From Ignavibacteriales bacterium (GTDB lineage Bacteria; Bacteroidota; Ignavibacteria; Ignavibacteriales; Ignavibacteriaceae), in contig JADJHL010000008.1 of the NCBI GenBank assembly GCA_016707585.1, forward strand, positions 682,001 to 746,000: 64,000 nt of DNA. Reading direction: 5' to 3'. Positions 8,298 through 17,301 of this stretch are shown here, piece after piece. Both the position numbers and the translations under genes were made by a program. Within the stretch, counting starts at the first letter, position 1. Every line of letters begins with the position of its first letter. The notes under the pieces are model-generated. The model worked only from the letters and a program-made list of their open reading frames with translations. It did not search any database and was not told the origin of the DNA.

Positions 8298-9488
8298 ATG
8301 AGAACAATTTTTCACTTAGACCTTGATGCCTTTTTTGTTTCTGTAGAGAGAATTCTCGATCCAAAACTTAACGGCAAACCTGTAATTGTTGGTGGTGATC
8401 CGAAGTATGGAAGAGGAGTCGTTTCTGCTTGCTCTTACGAAGCACGTGCTTTTGGATTGCATTCCGCGATGCCAATCAGAACTGCATTTAAGCTTTGTCC
8501 GCAAGGAATTTATTTGCACGGACATGGCGATGAGTACACAAGATTCTCCAAAGTTGTAAAAAATGTTTTAGAACAATATGCACCTCAAATTGAACAAGCA
8601 TCGATTGATGAATTTTATCTTGACATGACCGGCACACAAATAATGTACGGTTCAATGTTTGGATTTGCTACAAGATTACAAAAAGAAATCTGGGATAAAA
8701 TTGGTTTGCCAATTTCAATTGGAATTGGAAGCAACAAAACTATTGCAAAAATTGGCTCCGATTGTATGAAGCCGAAAGGAATTACTTATATAATTCCTGG
8801 AATGGAAAAAGAATTTCTATCTGCAATGCCTGTAGAAACAATTCCTGGTGTGGGTAAAGTTACGAAACAGAGTTTGAATAATCGTGGAATTTATAGAATT
8901 GGTGATATCACAAAACTTTCATCAGATTATTTTGGAACTGCTTTTGGTAAATACGGAATTGATCTCTGGCGAAAAGCTCAGGGCGAGGGAACTGAATATT
9001 TAACAATCCAGAGAACAAGGAAAAGTATTTCGCGAGAGACCACTTTTGGAAATGATGTAACGAACGAAGAGGAAATTAAAAATACTTTGTTATATCTAAC
9101 GGGAAAAGTTGCTCAATCATTACGTAAAAAAGGGTGGGAGGCTTCTACAATTGATATAAAACTTCGTTATACGGATTTTCAAACATTAACTCGAGCAAAA
9201 ACAATTAAACCAAGTGATGACGATAAAGTTATTTTTGAAACTGCATGGGATTTGATGCAAAAAGCAAGAACCAGAAGAGTTGGAGTTAGATTAATTGGAG
9301 TTGGTATTACAAATTTTTCTACATTAAATGAACAGGAATTTTTGTTTGAAGATTACGAAGTGAAAAGAAAAAAAATGTTAAGAGCTGTTACAAGAGTAAG
9401 AGATAAGTTTGGATATGAATCTTTAATGTTTGGAAGAACTGAAGAAGATAAAAAACTAAAAGGAATGGAAAATTATTTTCAGGTCTAA
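8298..9488 (+). CDS. dinB: DNA polymerase IV (Y-family translesion polymerase)
   Basis: The 396-residue product starts at the ATG at 8298, giving MRTIFHLDLDAFFVSVE, the canonical Pol IV N-terminus. A GTG 24 bases upstream is in frame but would extend into the flanking repeat. Metal ligands are the Asp residues of HLDLDAFF and the pair Asp104-Glu105 in ASIDEFYLD. The palm/fingers motif IGIGSNKTIAKI, a helix-hairpin-helix (IPGVGKVTKQ) and a little-finger domain with RTRKSISRETTFG follow. The C-terminus lacks an obvious beta-clamp peptide. It performs error-prone bypass synthesis and is normally SOS-induced. No copy of the lexA-type palindrome is visible upstream, possibly because the repeat-bounded gene displaced the original promoter. 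Confidence 0.95.
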   Translation: MRTIFHLDLDAFFVSVERILDPKLNGKPVIVGGDPKYGRGVVSACSYEARAFGLHSAMPIRTAFKLCPQGIYLHGHGDEYTRFSKVVKNVLEQYAPQIEQASIDEFYLDMTGTQIMYGSMFGFATRLQKEIWDKIGLPISIGIGSNKTIAKIGSDCMKPKGITYIIPGMEKEFLSAMPVETIPGVGKVTKQSLNNRGIYRIGDITKLSSDYFGTAFGKYGIDLWRKAQGEGTEYLTIQRTRKSISRETTFGNDVTNEEEIKNTLLYLTGKVAQSLRKKGWEASTIDIKLRYTDFQTLTRAKTIKPSDDDKVIFETAWDLMQKARTRRVGVRLIGVGITNFSTLNEQEFLFEDYEVKRKKMLRAVTRVRDKFGYESLMFGRTEEDKKLKGMENYFQV

Positions 9489-9493
9489 AGTTC

Positions 9494-9529
9494 CTTTCCC
9501 TTAGGGGAAAGTTAGGATGGGGCTTTTTT
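9494..9529. terminator. Hairpin between convergent dinB and the HIT gene
   Basis: CTTTCCC (9494-9500) pairs with GGGAAAG (9505-9511) around a four-base loop, and a T tract follows at 9524-9529 after a spacer. It lies in the 39-base gap between two convergent genes. It could end dinB transcription, although the spacing to the T tract is longer than ideal. Confidence 0.45.
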
Positions 9530-9872
9530 ATCCCGGAGGCCAATTCATTTTTCTTCCGCCAAGTAAATGCAGATGTAAATGATAAACTTCCTGTCCGCCA
9601 TTATCACCACAATTAAAAACTAATCTAAAACCATCATCAGCAATATTTAAATCTTTAGCAATTTGGTTTGCTGCATCTATCATTTCTCCAAGTAGAGAAG
9701 CGTGCTCTTTTCCTTTTAAATCAGTTACTTTTGCAATTACAATTTTAGGGATTATTAAAATATGAACTGGTGCTTGCGGATTAATATCTTTAAATGCTAA
9801 AACATTATCGTTTTCATAAACAATGTTAGCAGGAATTTCTTTATTAATAATTTTATCAAAAATTGTTGACAT
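9528..9872 (-). CDS. HIT (histidine triad) family hydrolase, HinT-like
   Basis: The 114-residue protein matches HinT/PKCI-type enzymes end to end. It starts STIFDKIINKEIPANIVYE, contains DINPQAPVHILIIPK, and ends with the catalytic triad HLHLHLLGG (His98, His100, His102) and the typical WPPG C-terminus. HinT enzymes hydrolyse purine nucleoside phosphoramidates such as aminoacyl-AMP adducts. Its start codon overlaps the stop of the upstream sigma-54 activator by one base (TAATG), so the two are translationally coupled. Confidence 0.93.
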   Translation of the reverse strand: MSTIFDKIINKEIPANIVYENDNVLAFKDINPQAPVHILIIPKIVIAKVTDLKGKEHASLLGEMIDAANQIAKDLNIADDGFRLVFNCGDNGGQEVYHLHLHLLGGRKMNWPPG

Positions 9873-11227
9873 TATTCTTCCTTTTCAATTCCATACTTTT
9901 TCATTTTATTGTAAAGATGACTTCGTTGAATGTCCAAAATCTCAGCAGTTTTACTTATGTTCCAATCATTTGCATTAAGCTGCTTCAGAATAAAAACACG
10001 TTCAGCTTTTTCCTTAAATTCCTGGAATGAATTAGTGATATCAACAAGATCATCGACAGATTGCTGATTGCCAGCAAACATAAATTCGATATCTTTCCCA
10101 GAGATTTCTTTTTTATCTATGATGATAATTATTCGTTCAACAATGTTTCGTAACTCGCGAACATTTCCTGTCCACGATTGATTTCTAAGAATATGTAATG
10201 CTTCATCAGAAAACTTTGTAACTGGTTTTTTATGTTTGATAGAAATATCATTTGCAAATTTTTCGACTAAGATCGGAATATCTTCTGTTCTTTCTCTTAA
10301 AGCTGGAACTTGAATTGGAATTACATTTAATCTGTGAAAAAGATCTTCTCTAAAATTTCCTTTCTCAATTTCTTCTTTTAGATTTTTATTTGTCGCTGCA
10401 ATTAAACGCACATCAACATCAATTTTTTTTCCGCCGCCAACGCGCTCTATCTTTCCATCTTCTATCGCGCGTAAAACTTTAGCCTGCGCCTGATGAGACA
10501 TATCGCCAACTTCATCTAAAAACAATGTGCCTTTATTTGCAAGTTCAAATCTTCCAATGCGTTGTTGCACTGCTCCGGTAAATGAACCCTTTTCATGACC
10601 AAATAATTCTGATTCAATTAATTCATTTGGAATAGCAGCACAGTTAACTTCAACAAATGATTTATCTTTTCTTTCACTTTTTTTGTGGATCGCACGAGCA
10701 ACAAGTTCTTTTCCAGTTCCATTTTCACCAGTAATTAAAACTCGTGTGTCAAGTGGTGCAACTTTATCAATCATTTGTAAAATATTATGTATTGCTTTGC
10801 TTCTTCCAAGAATATCTCCATCACCAATCCAGACTTTTTTTATTTCCTCATTTTCTTCTTTTAATGAAGCGCTTTCGGTTGCGTTGCGAACACTGATTAA
10901 AAGTTTATCTCTATCGATTGGTTTTTCTAAAAAATCAAACGCTCCAAGTCGAGTTGCTTTTATTGCATTTTCAACACTTCCGTGAGCAGAAATAATTATT
11001 ACTGAAGCTGATTGTTTTTGCTCTTTTATTTTCTTTAAAACTTCAAATCCATTCATTTCTGGCATTTGAATATCAAGAAAAACGGCAGCAAAATCTTTTG
11101 ATCCAAATTTTTCTAAACCTTCATTCGCACTAGTAGTGAATTCCACATTATAACCCTCGTATTCGAGAATCATATTTATGCTTTCGCAGATTTGAAGTTC
11201 ATCATCAATAATTAAAACTGATTTCAT
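9872..11227 (-). CDS. NtrC-family sigma-54-dependent response regulator
   Basis: The 451-residue protein has a receiver (about 1-120) with acidic pocket IIDDE, phospho-acceptor Asp52 in FLDIQMP, Ser80 and Lys102. A central AAA+ domain follows (about 140-375) with Walker A GENGTGKE (167-174), the sigma-54 contact loop GSFTGA (214-219, Ser for the usual Ala at the second position) and Walker B LFLDEVGD. A C-terminal Fis-type helix-turn-helix comes last (KTAEILDIQRSHLYNKMKKY). It drives transcription from -24/-12 promoters after phosphorylation. No cognate kinase is adjacent. It overlaps the upstream secreted-protein gene by 4 bases and the downstream HIT gene by 1, forming a three-gene unit. 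Confidence 0.94.
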   Translation of the reverse strand: MKSVLIIDDELQICESINMILEYEGYNVEFTTSANEGLEKFGSKDFAAVFLDIQMPEMNGFEVLKKIKEQKQSASVIIISAHGSVENAIKATRLGAFDFLEKPIDRDKLLISVRNATESASLKEENEEIKKVWIGDGDILGRSKAIHNILQMIDKVAPLDTRVLITGENGTGKELVARAIHKKSERKDKSFVEVNCAAIPNELIESELFGHEKGSFTGAVQQRIGRFELANKGTLFLDEVGDMSHQAQAKVLRAIEDGKIERVGGGKKIDVDVRLIAATNKNLKEEIEKGNFREDLFHRLNVIPIQVPALRERTEDIPILVEKFANDISIKHKKPVTKFSDEALHILRNQSWTGNVRELRNIVERIIIIIDKKEISGKDIEFMFAGNQQSVDDLVDITNSFQEFKEKAERVFILKQLNANDWNISKTAEILDIQRSHLYNKMKKYGIEKEE

Positions 11228-11883
11228 AATGTTATCCGTAAATATCTAACTGATCTTAATAAAAATATTTGTGATGGTAATACAGTTTTTTTTTCTTTAA
11301 GAATTTCTCCAAACATTCTGCCGTAATAATTTACATCTAAATCACGAACATCTACAGAAGATTGGACTTTAAAACTTTCTTCAAAAGCTTCCACAAAATA
11401 ACCAATTAGCTTTCCCAAATCAAAGATGTTTGATTCGTTGGAGAGAAATGCACTACCAAAAAAATGTGCGAGTTTATCCTTATCACCATAATTATTTTGA
11501 GGAGTATCAAAAAATAAATATCGCGGCAGATTTTCATTTTTCATTAAAAAAGTTTCTTCATCAGCTGATGTTAATGGAAAATTAACGATAGAATTTACTA
11601 TTGGTAATTGAATTGGAACCTCACGATACGGAACTGTTGCCAACATTAAACCTAGTAAAGCATCGCCAATGTTTCCATCATTAAATTTAACAGCAATGAT
11701 AAAGATAGAATCAGTTGAGGATAAATCACCAATTGAGTTCCTAAGATTTAGAAATTCTTCAGAAGCGATATAAGAACTGATGTGATTTACCGTTTTTGAT
11801 ATATTACTTTGCTGTGCATTTAATTGAATTGAAATCAAAAAAATGAGAAAGAAATTAACAAGTTTTAATATATTATTAGCCAA
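11224..11883 (-). CDS. Secreted protein of unknown function
   Basis: The 219-residue protein begins with a signal peptide (hydrophobic about 8-20, cut near LNAQQ). A segment DKLAHFFGSAFLS resembles the DKxxHFxGS motif of YfiM/DUF2279-like proteins. A later block, GKLIGYFVEAFEESFKVQSS, with DVNYYGRMFGEIL, may form membrane-associated helices. I do not recognise a firm family. Its stop overlaps the start of the sigma-54 regulator gene (ATGA), and it shares a 71-base divergent promoter region with the TPR kinase gene. A role as input or output of the regulator is possible but unproven. Confidence 0.6.
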   Translation of the reverse strand: MANNILKLVNFFLIFLISIQLNAQQSNISKTVNHISSYIASEEFLNLRNSIGDLSSTDSIFIIAVKFNDGNIGDALLGLMLATVPYREVPIQLPIVNSIVNFPLTSADEETFLMKNENLPRYLFFDTPQNNYGDKDKLAHFFGSAFLSNESNIFDLGKLIGYFVEAFEESFKVQSSVDVRDLDVNYYGRMFGEILKEKKTVLPSQIFLLRSVRYLRITL

Positions 11884-11954
11884 GCTCTGAATTGTTTTAA
11901 TTAAGAATACTATTTTTACAAAAGAAATTTACTAACTGAAAATTATTCCTCTAA

Positions 11955-13721
11955 ATGACGGCAATGCTAAAACAATTTAGTTTTTTAATATTACTGCAAA
12001 TAATACTTATCAATATCACTTTATTTGCTCAAGCATCAAAATCTAAAATTGATTCTATTAATACAATAGGTTACGACGAAGTTGTTTCAAACATTGAGCA
12101 ATCCACAAAATTATTTACAGAAAATTTGGAGAAAGCCCGCTCTATTACTTATCCCAAAGGAGAAGGACAAGCTTTAAGTAATCTTGCATTGGTAAATTAC
12201 TTAAAAGGTAATTATGATAAATCAACTCAATATCATATAGAATCTTTTAAGATTTTTAATGATAATAAAATGTATAAAGAACTTAGCGATGCATATGGTG
12301 AATATGGTTATCAACTAAAACGAAGAGATTTAAATAAGGCATTATCATATATGCGTTTGGCTATAAAAGTGGCTGATGATTATAATGTTTCTAGAGCATT
12401 TAAAAGTAAGTTGTATGATAATTATGGCGTGTTAAAAGAAATGCAGAATGATGCAGATAGTGCTATTTTCTTTTACAAAAAAGCTTTAGAAATAAAAAAA
12501 GCAAATCGTGATACAATTGGAATTCCGTATAGTCTGAATAAAATAGCTGTGCTTAAAGCAAATCAAGGAAAGTTTAGTGAGGCATATAAATATTTAAATC
12601 TATCAGATAACTTACGTAATACTGAAATTGGAAATTTTGGAAGGATGGAAAACTTATCTTTTCATGCAGATTTTTTAAGGATGGAAAATAGATTAGATGA
12701 AGCAATTGAAGCTTATGAAAAATGCATGGAGATGGCAAAAGATCTTAATTATACTTATATGATTTTGTATTGCTACGAAAATTTAACGCAGCTTTATAAA
12801 CAACAAAAACAATTTGATAAAGCATTAGAAACTCATCTAAAATATACGGTTTACAAAGATAGTATTGATAATTATGAAACTAACACTAAAGTCGCTCAAT
12901 TAGAAATTGCTTACGAAACTGAACAAAAAAATAAATTGATTGCTGAAAATAAATTTGAACTTGAGAATAGAAAACAGCAATTGACTTTTGCTTTAGTTAG
13001 TCTGGTTTTGTTGGTGCTTATAATTATTGCTGTTTATAAATATCAACAGCAAAAAAGGAAGAGAGTTGTAAAGGAGATTGAGTATAAAAATCAGTTACAG
13101 AGTACAGAGCTGGAAAAGAAAATTGTTGAAGAAAAACTTAACATATCCCGAGAGTTGCATGATAATATTGGGTCTCAATTAACATTTATAATTAGTTCGT
13201 TAGATAATCTTACCTACTCGGAAAAATCAAATGCAATTGTTCCCAGACTTAATACAATAAAAAACTTTAGCAAAGATGCATTGCTTGATTTAAGAAATAC
13301 TATTTGGGCAATGAAGCATGAAGATGGTGATCTTGAAACTTTAGTAATAAAATTAAATGAGATGATTCAAAAACTAAATTCAAGTTTAAATGGTATAGTT
13401 ATTACTGTTGAGAAGTCTATTCAGGGAAATATAAAACTTTCATCTACTCAAATGCTCAATTTATTTAGAATTGTCCAGGAATCGGTACAAAATTCTATTA
13501 AGCACTCAATAGCAAATACAATCAATATTATGATTTCGAAAACTGTAAATGGATTTGAGATTATAATTAAAGATAATGGAAAAGGTTTTTTTGTCGATGA
13601 ATCGAGCGATGGTAATGGATTAGAAAATATTAAAATTAGATGTGCGCAAGCCGGTGGAAAATGTATCATTGTTTCAAATGAAACTGGGACTTTGATAAGT
13701 TGCGAAATTACTATTAATTAA
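11955..13721 (+). CDS. TPR-domain sensor histidine kinase (HisKA_3 / NarX-like)
   Basis: The 588-residue protein has a signal peptide or N-terminal anchor (about 7-25) and a periplasmic array of TPR units (about 68-300, e.g. GQALSNLALVNYLKGNYDKS). A coiled coil (about 310-342) leads to one membrane helix at 343-363. The cytoplasmic kinase follows: a HisKA_3 dimerisation helix with His402 in ISRELHDNIGSQL, and an intact HATPase with N-box RIVQESVQNSIKHS, G1 DNGKGF and G2 GNGLENI. A second ATG nine bases in is equally plausible. The response regulator gene follows after 89 bp and is the obvious partner. The signal sensed is unknown. Confidence 0.92.
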   Translation: MTAMLKQFSFLILLQIILINITLFAQASKSKIDSINTIGYDEVVSNIEQSTKLFTENLEKARSITYPKGEGQALSNLALVNYLKGNYDKSTQYHIESFKIFNDNKMYKELSDAYGEYGYQLKRRDLNKALSYMRLAIKVADDYNVSRAFKSKLYDNYGVLKEMQNDADSAIFFYKKALEIKKANRDTIGIPYSLNKIAVLKANQGKFSEAYKYLNLSDNLRNTEIGNFGRMENLSFHADFLRMENRLDEAIEAYEKCMEMAKDLNYTYMILYCYENLTQLYKQQKQFDKALETHLKYTVYKDSIDNYETNTKVAQLEIAYETEQKNKLIAENKFELENRKQQLTFALVSLVLLVLIIIAVYKYQQQKRKRVVKEIEYKNQLQSTELEKKIVEEKLNISRELHDNIGSQLTFIISSLDNLTYSEKSNAIVPRLNTIKNFSKDALLDLRNTIWAMKHEDGDLETLVIKLNEMIQKLNSSLNGIVITVEKSIQGNIKLSSTQMLNLFRIVQESVQNSIKHSIANTINIMISKTVNGFEIIIKDNGKGFFVDESSDGNGLENIKIRCAQAGGKCIIVSNETGTLISCEITIN

Positions 13722-13810
13722 CATCAAAAAAATCGTTTAGTACATTTGCCTTATTGGTAAAAGATTAAGATAAAATTAAGTTTCAATTAAGATTACTTGA
13801 GAATATAATT

Positions 13811-14464
13811 ATGAAAATAAATATAGCTATAGCAGAGGATAATGATTTTTTGGCAAAATCTTTATTGGAAAAATTAAATATGTTTTCTGATAAGTTTAAT
13901 GTTGTTTTTAGAGCGACAAATGGTGGAGAAATTGTTGAGTTTGCAAAAACAAACAATACTTTTCAAGTTATACTAATGGATATTGAAATGCCAAAGATGG
14001 ATGGTATTAAAGCAACAGAATTAATTTCTAAATTTAGACCAGAAATTAAAACCATTATCCTAACAGTGTTTGATGATGATGAAAAAATATTCAATGCAAT
14101 TAAAGCTGGTGCAAGTGGGTATCTGTTAAAAGATGAATCCGTTGAAAAAATTATTGATGGAATTAATGTTGTGTTAGAAGGCGGTGCGCCAATGTCCGCA
14201 TCTATTGCTTCTAAAACTTTACAATTACTTCGAAGAACAAATAAGATTAAAGATGTTATTTCAGATGAAGATTTTAATCTTTCTAAAAGAGAAATTGAAG
14301 TGCTTGAAAATTTAAAATTGGGTTTGGATTATCAACAGGCAGCAGAAAAACTATTCATCTCACCGTTCACAGTAAGAAAACATATTGAAAATATTTACAA
14401 GAAGTTGCAAGTAAATAACAAAATGCAAGCTGTTCAAAAAGCTAGTGCGCATAAAATTATTTAA
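13811..14464 (+). CDS. NarL/FixJ-family response regulator
   Basis: The 217-residue protein has a receiver (1-125) with acidic pair AEDND, phospho-acceptor Asp57 in VILMDIEMP, the Thr of ILTVFD and Lys in GYLLKDE. A LuxR-type helix-turn-helix follows (about 150-215): LSKREIEVLENLKLGLDYQQ then FISPFTVRKHIENIYKKL. It almost certainly receives phosphate from the HisKA_3 kinase encoded just upstream, since NarL-type regulators and HisKA_3 kinases are standard partners. It converges on the carboxyltransferase gene with only 8 bases between stops. Confidence 0.94.
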   Translation: MKINIAIAEDNDFLAKSLLEKLNMFSDKFNVVFRATNGGEIVEFAKTNNTFQVILMDIEMPKMDGIKATELISKFRPEIKTIILTVFDDDEKIFNAIKAGASGYLLKDESVEKIIDGINVVLEGGAPMSASIASKTLQLLRRTNKIKDVISDEDFNLSKREIEVLENLKLGLDYQQAAEKLFISPFTVRKHIENIYKKLQVNNKMQAVQKASAHKII

Positions 14465-14472
14465 AGTTAAAT

Positions 14473-16128
14473 TTATACTTGTATCACTCCAGGATTAAAT
14501 TTTGGCATATCAGGATTATTATTTGAAACTTCTAAACACATTGAAATCCATTCCCGAGTTTGTATAGGATTAATTATTTCATCAACCCACAATCTTGCTG
14601 CTGCATAAAGGGGAGTACTTTTTTCATCATAAGATTTTAAAATATCGTTAAGCAATTTCTTTTTATCTTCATCACTAAATTTATGCCCACTTTTTTCTTC
14701 TTGCTTAAGTTTAATATCAAGCAAAACACTGCTTGCCTGATTTCCACCCATAACTGAAATTTTAGCATTGGGATAAGCAAAAATAAATCTTGGATCGTAA
14801 GCTTTACCGCACATTGCATAATTACCAGCACCAAAACTATTACCAACGATAATAGTAATTTTTGGGACCACAGAATTTGCAACAGCATTTACCATCTTAG
14901 CGCCGTCTTTAATTATTCCACCATGTTCAGCTTTACTACCAACCATAAATCCAGTTACATCTTGTAAAAAAAGTAATGGAATTTTTTTTTGATTACAATT
15001 CATTATAAATCTTGTTGCTTTATCAGCTGAATCAGAATAGATAACACCACCAACTTGCATTTCTCCAAGTTCAGTTTTTACCACACTTCTTTGATTCGCA
15101 ACAATTCCAACAGCCCAGCCATCAATTCTTGCGTAAGCTGTGATAATTGTTTTTCCATAACCAGCTTTGTATTCATCAATTTCAGAATTATCAACTATAC
15201 GAGAAATTAATTCATAAGTATCGTAAGGTTTTAATGTATCTTCTGGTAAAATTCCCAGTATTTCTTTTGTTGCATATTTGGGAAGCTCAGATTCAACTCT
15301 ATCAAATCCTGCAGTTTCATTCTTACCAAACTTTTCAACCAAACTTCTGATTTGTGCAATACATTCTTCATCATTTTTCATAATATAATCTGTTACACCC
15401 GAAATATTTGATTGAACTTTTGCACCGCCAAGTTTTTCATTCTCAATCACTTCACCAATTGCTGCACGAACTAAATGTGAACCTGCAAGAAAAACCGATC
15501 CTTCACCTTCGACGATTAAAGATTCATCACTCATAATTGGGAGGTAAGCTCCACCAGCAACACAAGGTCCCATTATGGCAGCTATTTGTGGAATGCCCAT
15601 TGAAGACATTTTTGCATTGTTACGAAAGATTCTTCCGAAATGTTCTTTGTCGGGAAAAATATCATTTTGCAGAGGAAGGAAAACTCCAGCACTATCAACC
15701 AGATAAATAATCGGGATATGATTTTCCATTGCAATTTCTTGCGCGCGTAAATTCTTTTTTGCGGTGATTGGAAACCACGCTCCGGCTTTTACTGTCGCAT
15801 CATTTGCCACTATAACGGAATCTCGATTATGAATTTTACCAATTCCAAATATTGTTCCAGATGATGGAGCGCCACCATATTCTTCATACATTCCATACGC
15901 TGCAAAAGTACTTAATTCAAAAAACTTTTTAGGATCATCTATAAGTAGATTGATTCTTTCACGAGCAGTTAATTTACCTTTAGCTTTGTGTTTTTCAATA
16001 GATTTCTTTCCACCGCCGTCTTTTACTTTTTCTTTAACGCCATTAAGTTTACGTAATATTTCCTTTTGAAAATCCTCACGTTTAAGAAATGTACTTTCTG
16101 ATGCTAAATTATTTCCGATTTGTTTCAT
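14473..16128 (-). CDS. Acyl-CoA carboxylase carboxyltransferase (beta) subunit, methylcrotonyl-CoA type
   Basis: The 551-residue protein fits the carboxyltransferase fold with both crotonase-like halves. The N-half has ARERINLLIDD, VDSAGVFLPLQNDIFP and GPCVAGGAYLPIMSDE. The C-half has LFLQDVTGFMVGSKAE, GNSFGAGNYAMCGKAYDPRF and ISVMGGNQAS. These match methylcrotonyl-CoA carboxylase beta more closely than propionyl- or acetyl-CoA carboxylase beta. It transfers carboxyl from carboxybiotin to the acyl-CoA. The biotin-carrying alpha subunit is not in this window. As the last gene of a seven-gene operon, directly after an acyl-CoA dehydrogenase (3 bp gap), it fits leucine degradation. Confidence 0.9.
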   Translation of the reverse strand: MKQIGNNLASESTFLKREDFQKEILRKLNGVKEKVKDGGGKKSIEKHKAKGKLTARERINLLIDDPKKFFELSTFAAYGMYEEYGGAPSSGTIFGIGKIHNRDSVIVANDATVKAGAWFPITAKKNLRAQEIAMENHIPIIYLVDSAGVFLPLQNDIFPDKEHFGRIFRNNAKMSSMGIPQIAAIMGPCVAGGAYLPIMSDESLIVEGEGSVFLAGSHLVRAAIGEVIENEKLGGAKVQSNISGVTDYIMKNDEECIAQIRSLVEKFGKNETAGFDRVESELPKYATKEILGILPEDTLKPYDTYELISRIVDNSEIDEYKAGYGKTIITAYARIDGWAVGIVANQRSVVKTELGEMQVGGVIYSDSADKATRFIMNCNQKKIPLLFLQDVTGFMVGSKAEHGGIIKDGAKMVNAVANSVVPKITIIVGNSFGAGNYAMCGKAYDPRFIFAYPNAKISVMGGNQASSVLLDIKLKQEEKSGHKFSDEDKKKLLNDILKSYDEKSTPLYAAARLWVDEIINPIQTREWISMCLEVSNNNPDMPKFNPGVIQV

Positions 16129-16131
16129 TGT

Positions 16132-17289
16132 TTAATCCTTTAACAAATCTCTTGCAATAACAATTCTTTGGATTTCTGATGTACCTTCTCCTATAGTTAG
16201 AAGTTTTACATCTCTATAAAATTTTTCTACAGGATATTCTTTTATAAATCCATAACCGCCAAAAATTTGAACTGCCTCACTTGCTGCTTTTTCTGCAATC
16301 TCGCTTGCAAATAATTTTGCTTCAGCAGCTTCTTTAGTGTTTGGTATTCCTGCATCCTTCATAGCAGCAGCGCGGTATGTTAACAATCTAGCAACTTCGA
16401 TATTTGTTGCCATTTCAGCAAGTTTAAATTGAATTGCCTGAAAGTTAAAAAGTTGTGTGTTAAACTGTTTGCGTTCTTGAGAATATTTTAAAGAAGCATC
16501 TAAACAACCTTGTGCTAATCCAACACTGCAAGCCGCAATTGAAATTCTTCCGCCTTCCAAAACTTTCATTGAATTTATAAAACCCATTCCTTCTTCACCT
16601 AAAAGATTTTCCGTTGGAACTTTACAATTTTCAAAAGCTAATTGTGTTGTATCACTTGCTCGCATTCCAAGTTTATTTTCTTTCTTGCCAATTATCAAAC
16701 CTTCCATTCCTTTTTCAAGAATAAATGCCGAGATTCCTTTTTTATTATTTCCCTTATTTGTTATTGCCATTACAACATAAGTTTCACCAACAGTACCGTG
16801 AGTTGTAAATTGTTTACTTCCATTTAAAATCCAATAATTTCCGTCCTTAACAGCATTACTTTTTAATCCTGCTGCATCACTACCGGAAAAAGATTCTGTT
16901 AATCCCCAAGCTCCAATTTTTTTACCGCTTGCTAAATCCGGTAAATATTTTTTCTTTTGTTCTGAATTTCCAAAAAGATTAATGTGATTTGTGCATAATC
17001 CATTATGTGCAGCAACTGAAAGTCCAATTGATGGATCAACTTTCGAAAGTTCTTCAATGATCAAAGCGTATTCAACATAACCTAAGCCAGCGCCGCCAAA
17101 TTCTTCCGGAACAAGAATTCCTAAAAATCCAAGATCGCCCAATTGTTTCATTATTTCCATCGGAAACTTTTGAGACTCATCATATTCCATTATAACAGAA
17201 CGAATATTTTTTTCAGCAAAATCTTTTATTGTATCGCGTATAATAATTTGATTTTCTGTAAGCTCAGGAAGAAATGGTTTATGTTCCAT
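16132..17289 (-). CDS. Acyl-CoA dehydrogenase
   Basis: The 385-residue flavoprotein has the expected length and signatures: GAWGLTESFSGSDA in the FAD/substrate region, MRASDTTQLAFENCKVP, and GGYGFIKEYPVEKFYRDVK near the end. The catalytic base is Glu368 in IGEGTSEIQR, the position used by short- and medium-chain enzymes. It oxidises acyl-CoA to enoyl-CoA and passes electrons to ETF. The adjacent MCC-type carboxyltransferase makes isovaleryl-CoA or another branched short-chain substrate likely. It is 12 bp downstream of meaB in the same operon. Confidence 0.93.
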   Translation of the reverse strand: MEHKPFLPELTENQIIIRDTIKDFAEKNIRSVIMEYDESQKFPMEIMKQLGDLGFLGILVPEEFGGAGLGYVEYALIIEELSKVDPSIGLSVAAHNGLCTNHINLFGNSEQKKKYLPDLASGKKIGAWGLTESFSGSDAAGLKSNAVKDGNYWILNGSKQFTTHGTVGETYVVMAITNKGNNKKGISAFILEKGMEGLIIGKKENKLGMRASDTTQLAFENCKVPTENLLGEEGMGFINSMKVLEGGRISIAACSVGLAQGCLDASLKYSQERKQFNTQLFNFQAIQFKLAEMATNIEVARLLTYRAAAMKDAGIPNTKEAAEAKLFASEIAEKAASEAVQIFGGYGFIKEYPVEKFYRDVKLLTIGEGTSEIQRIVIARDLLKD

Positions 17290-17301
17290 CTTAACTCCAG
17301 G

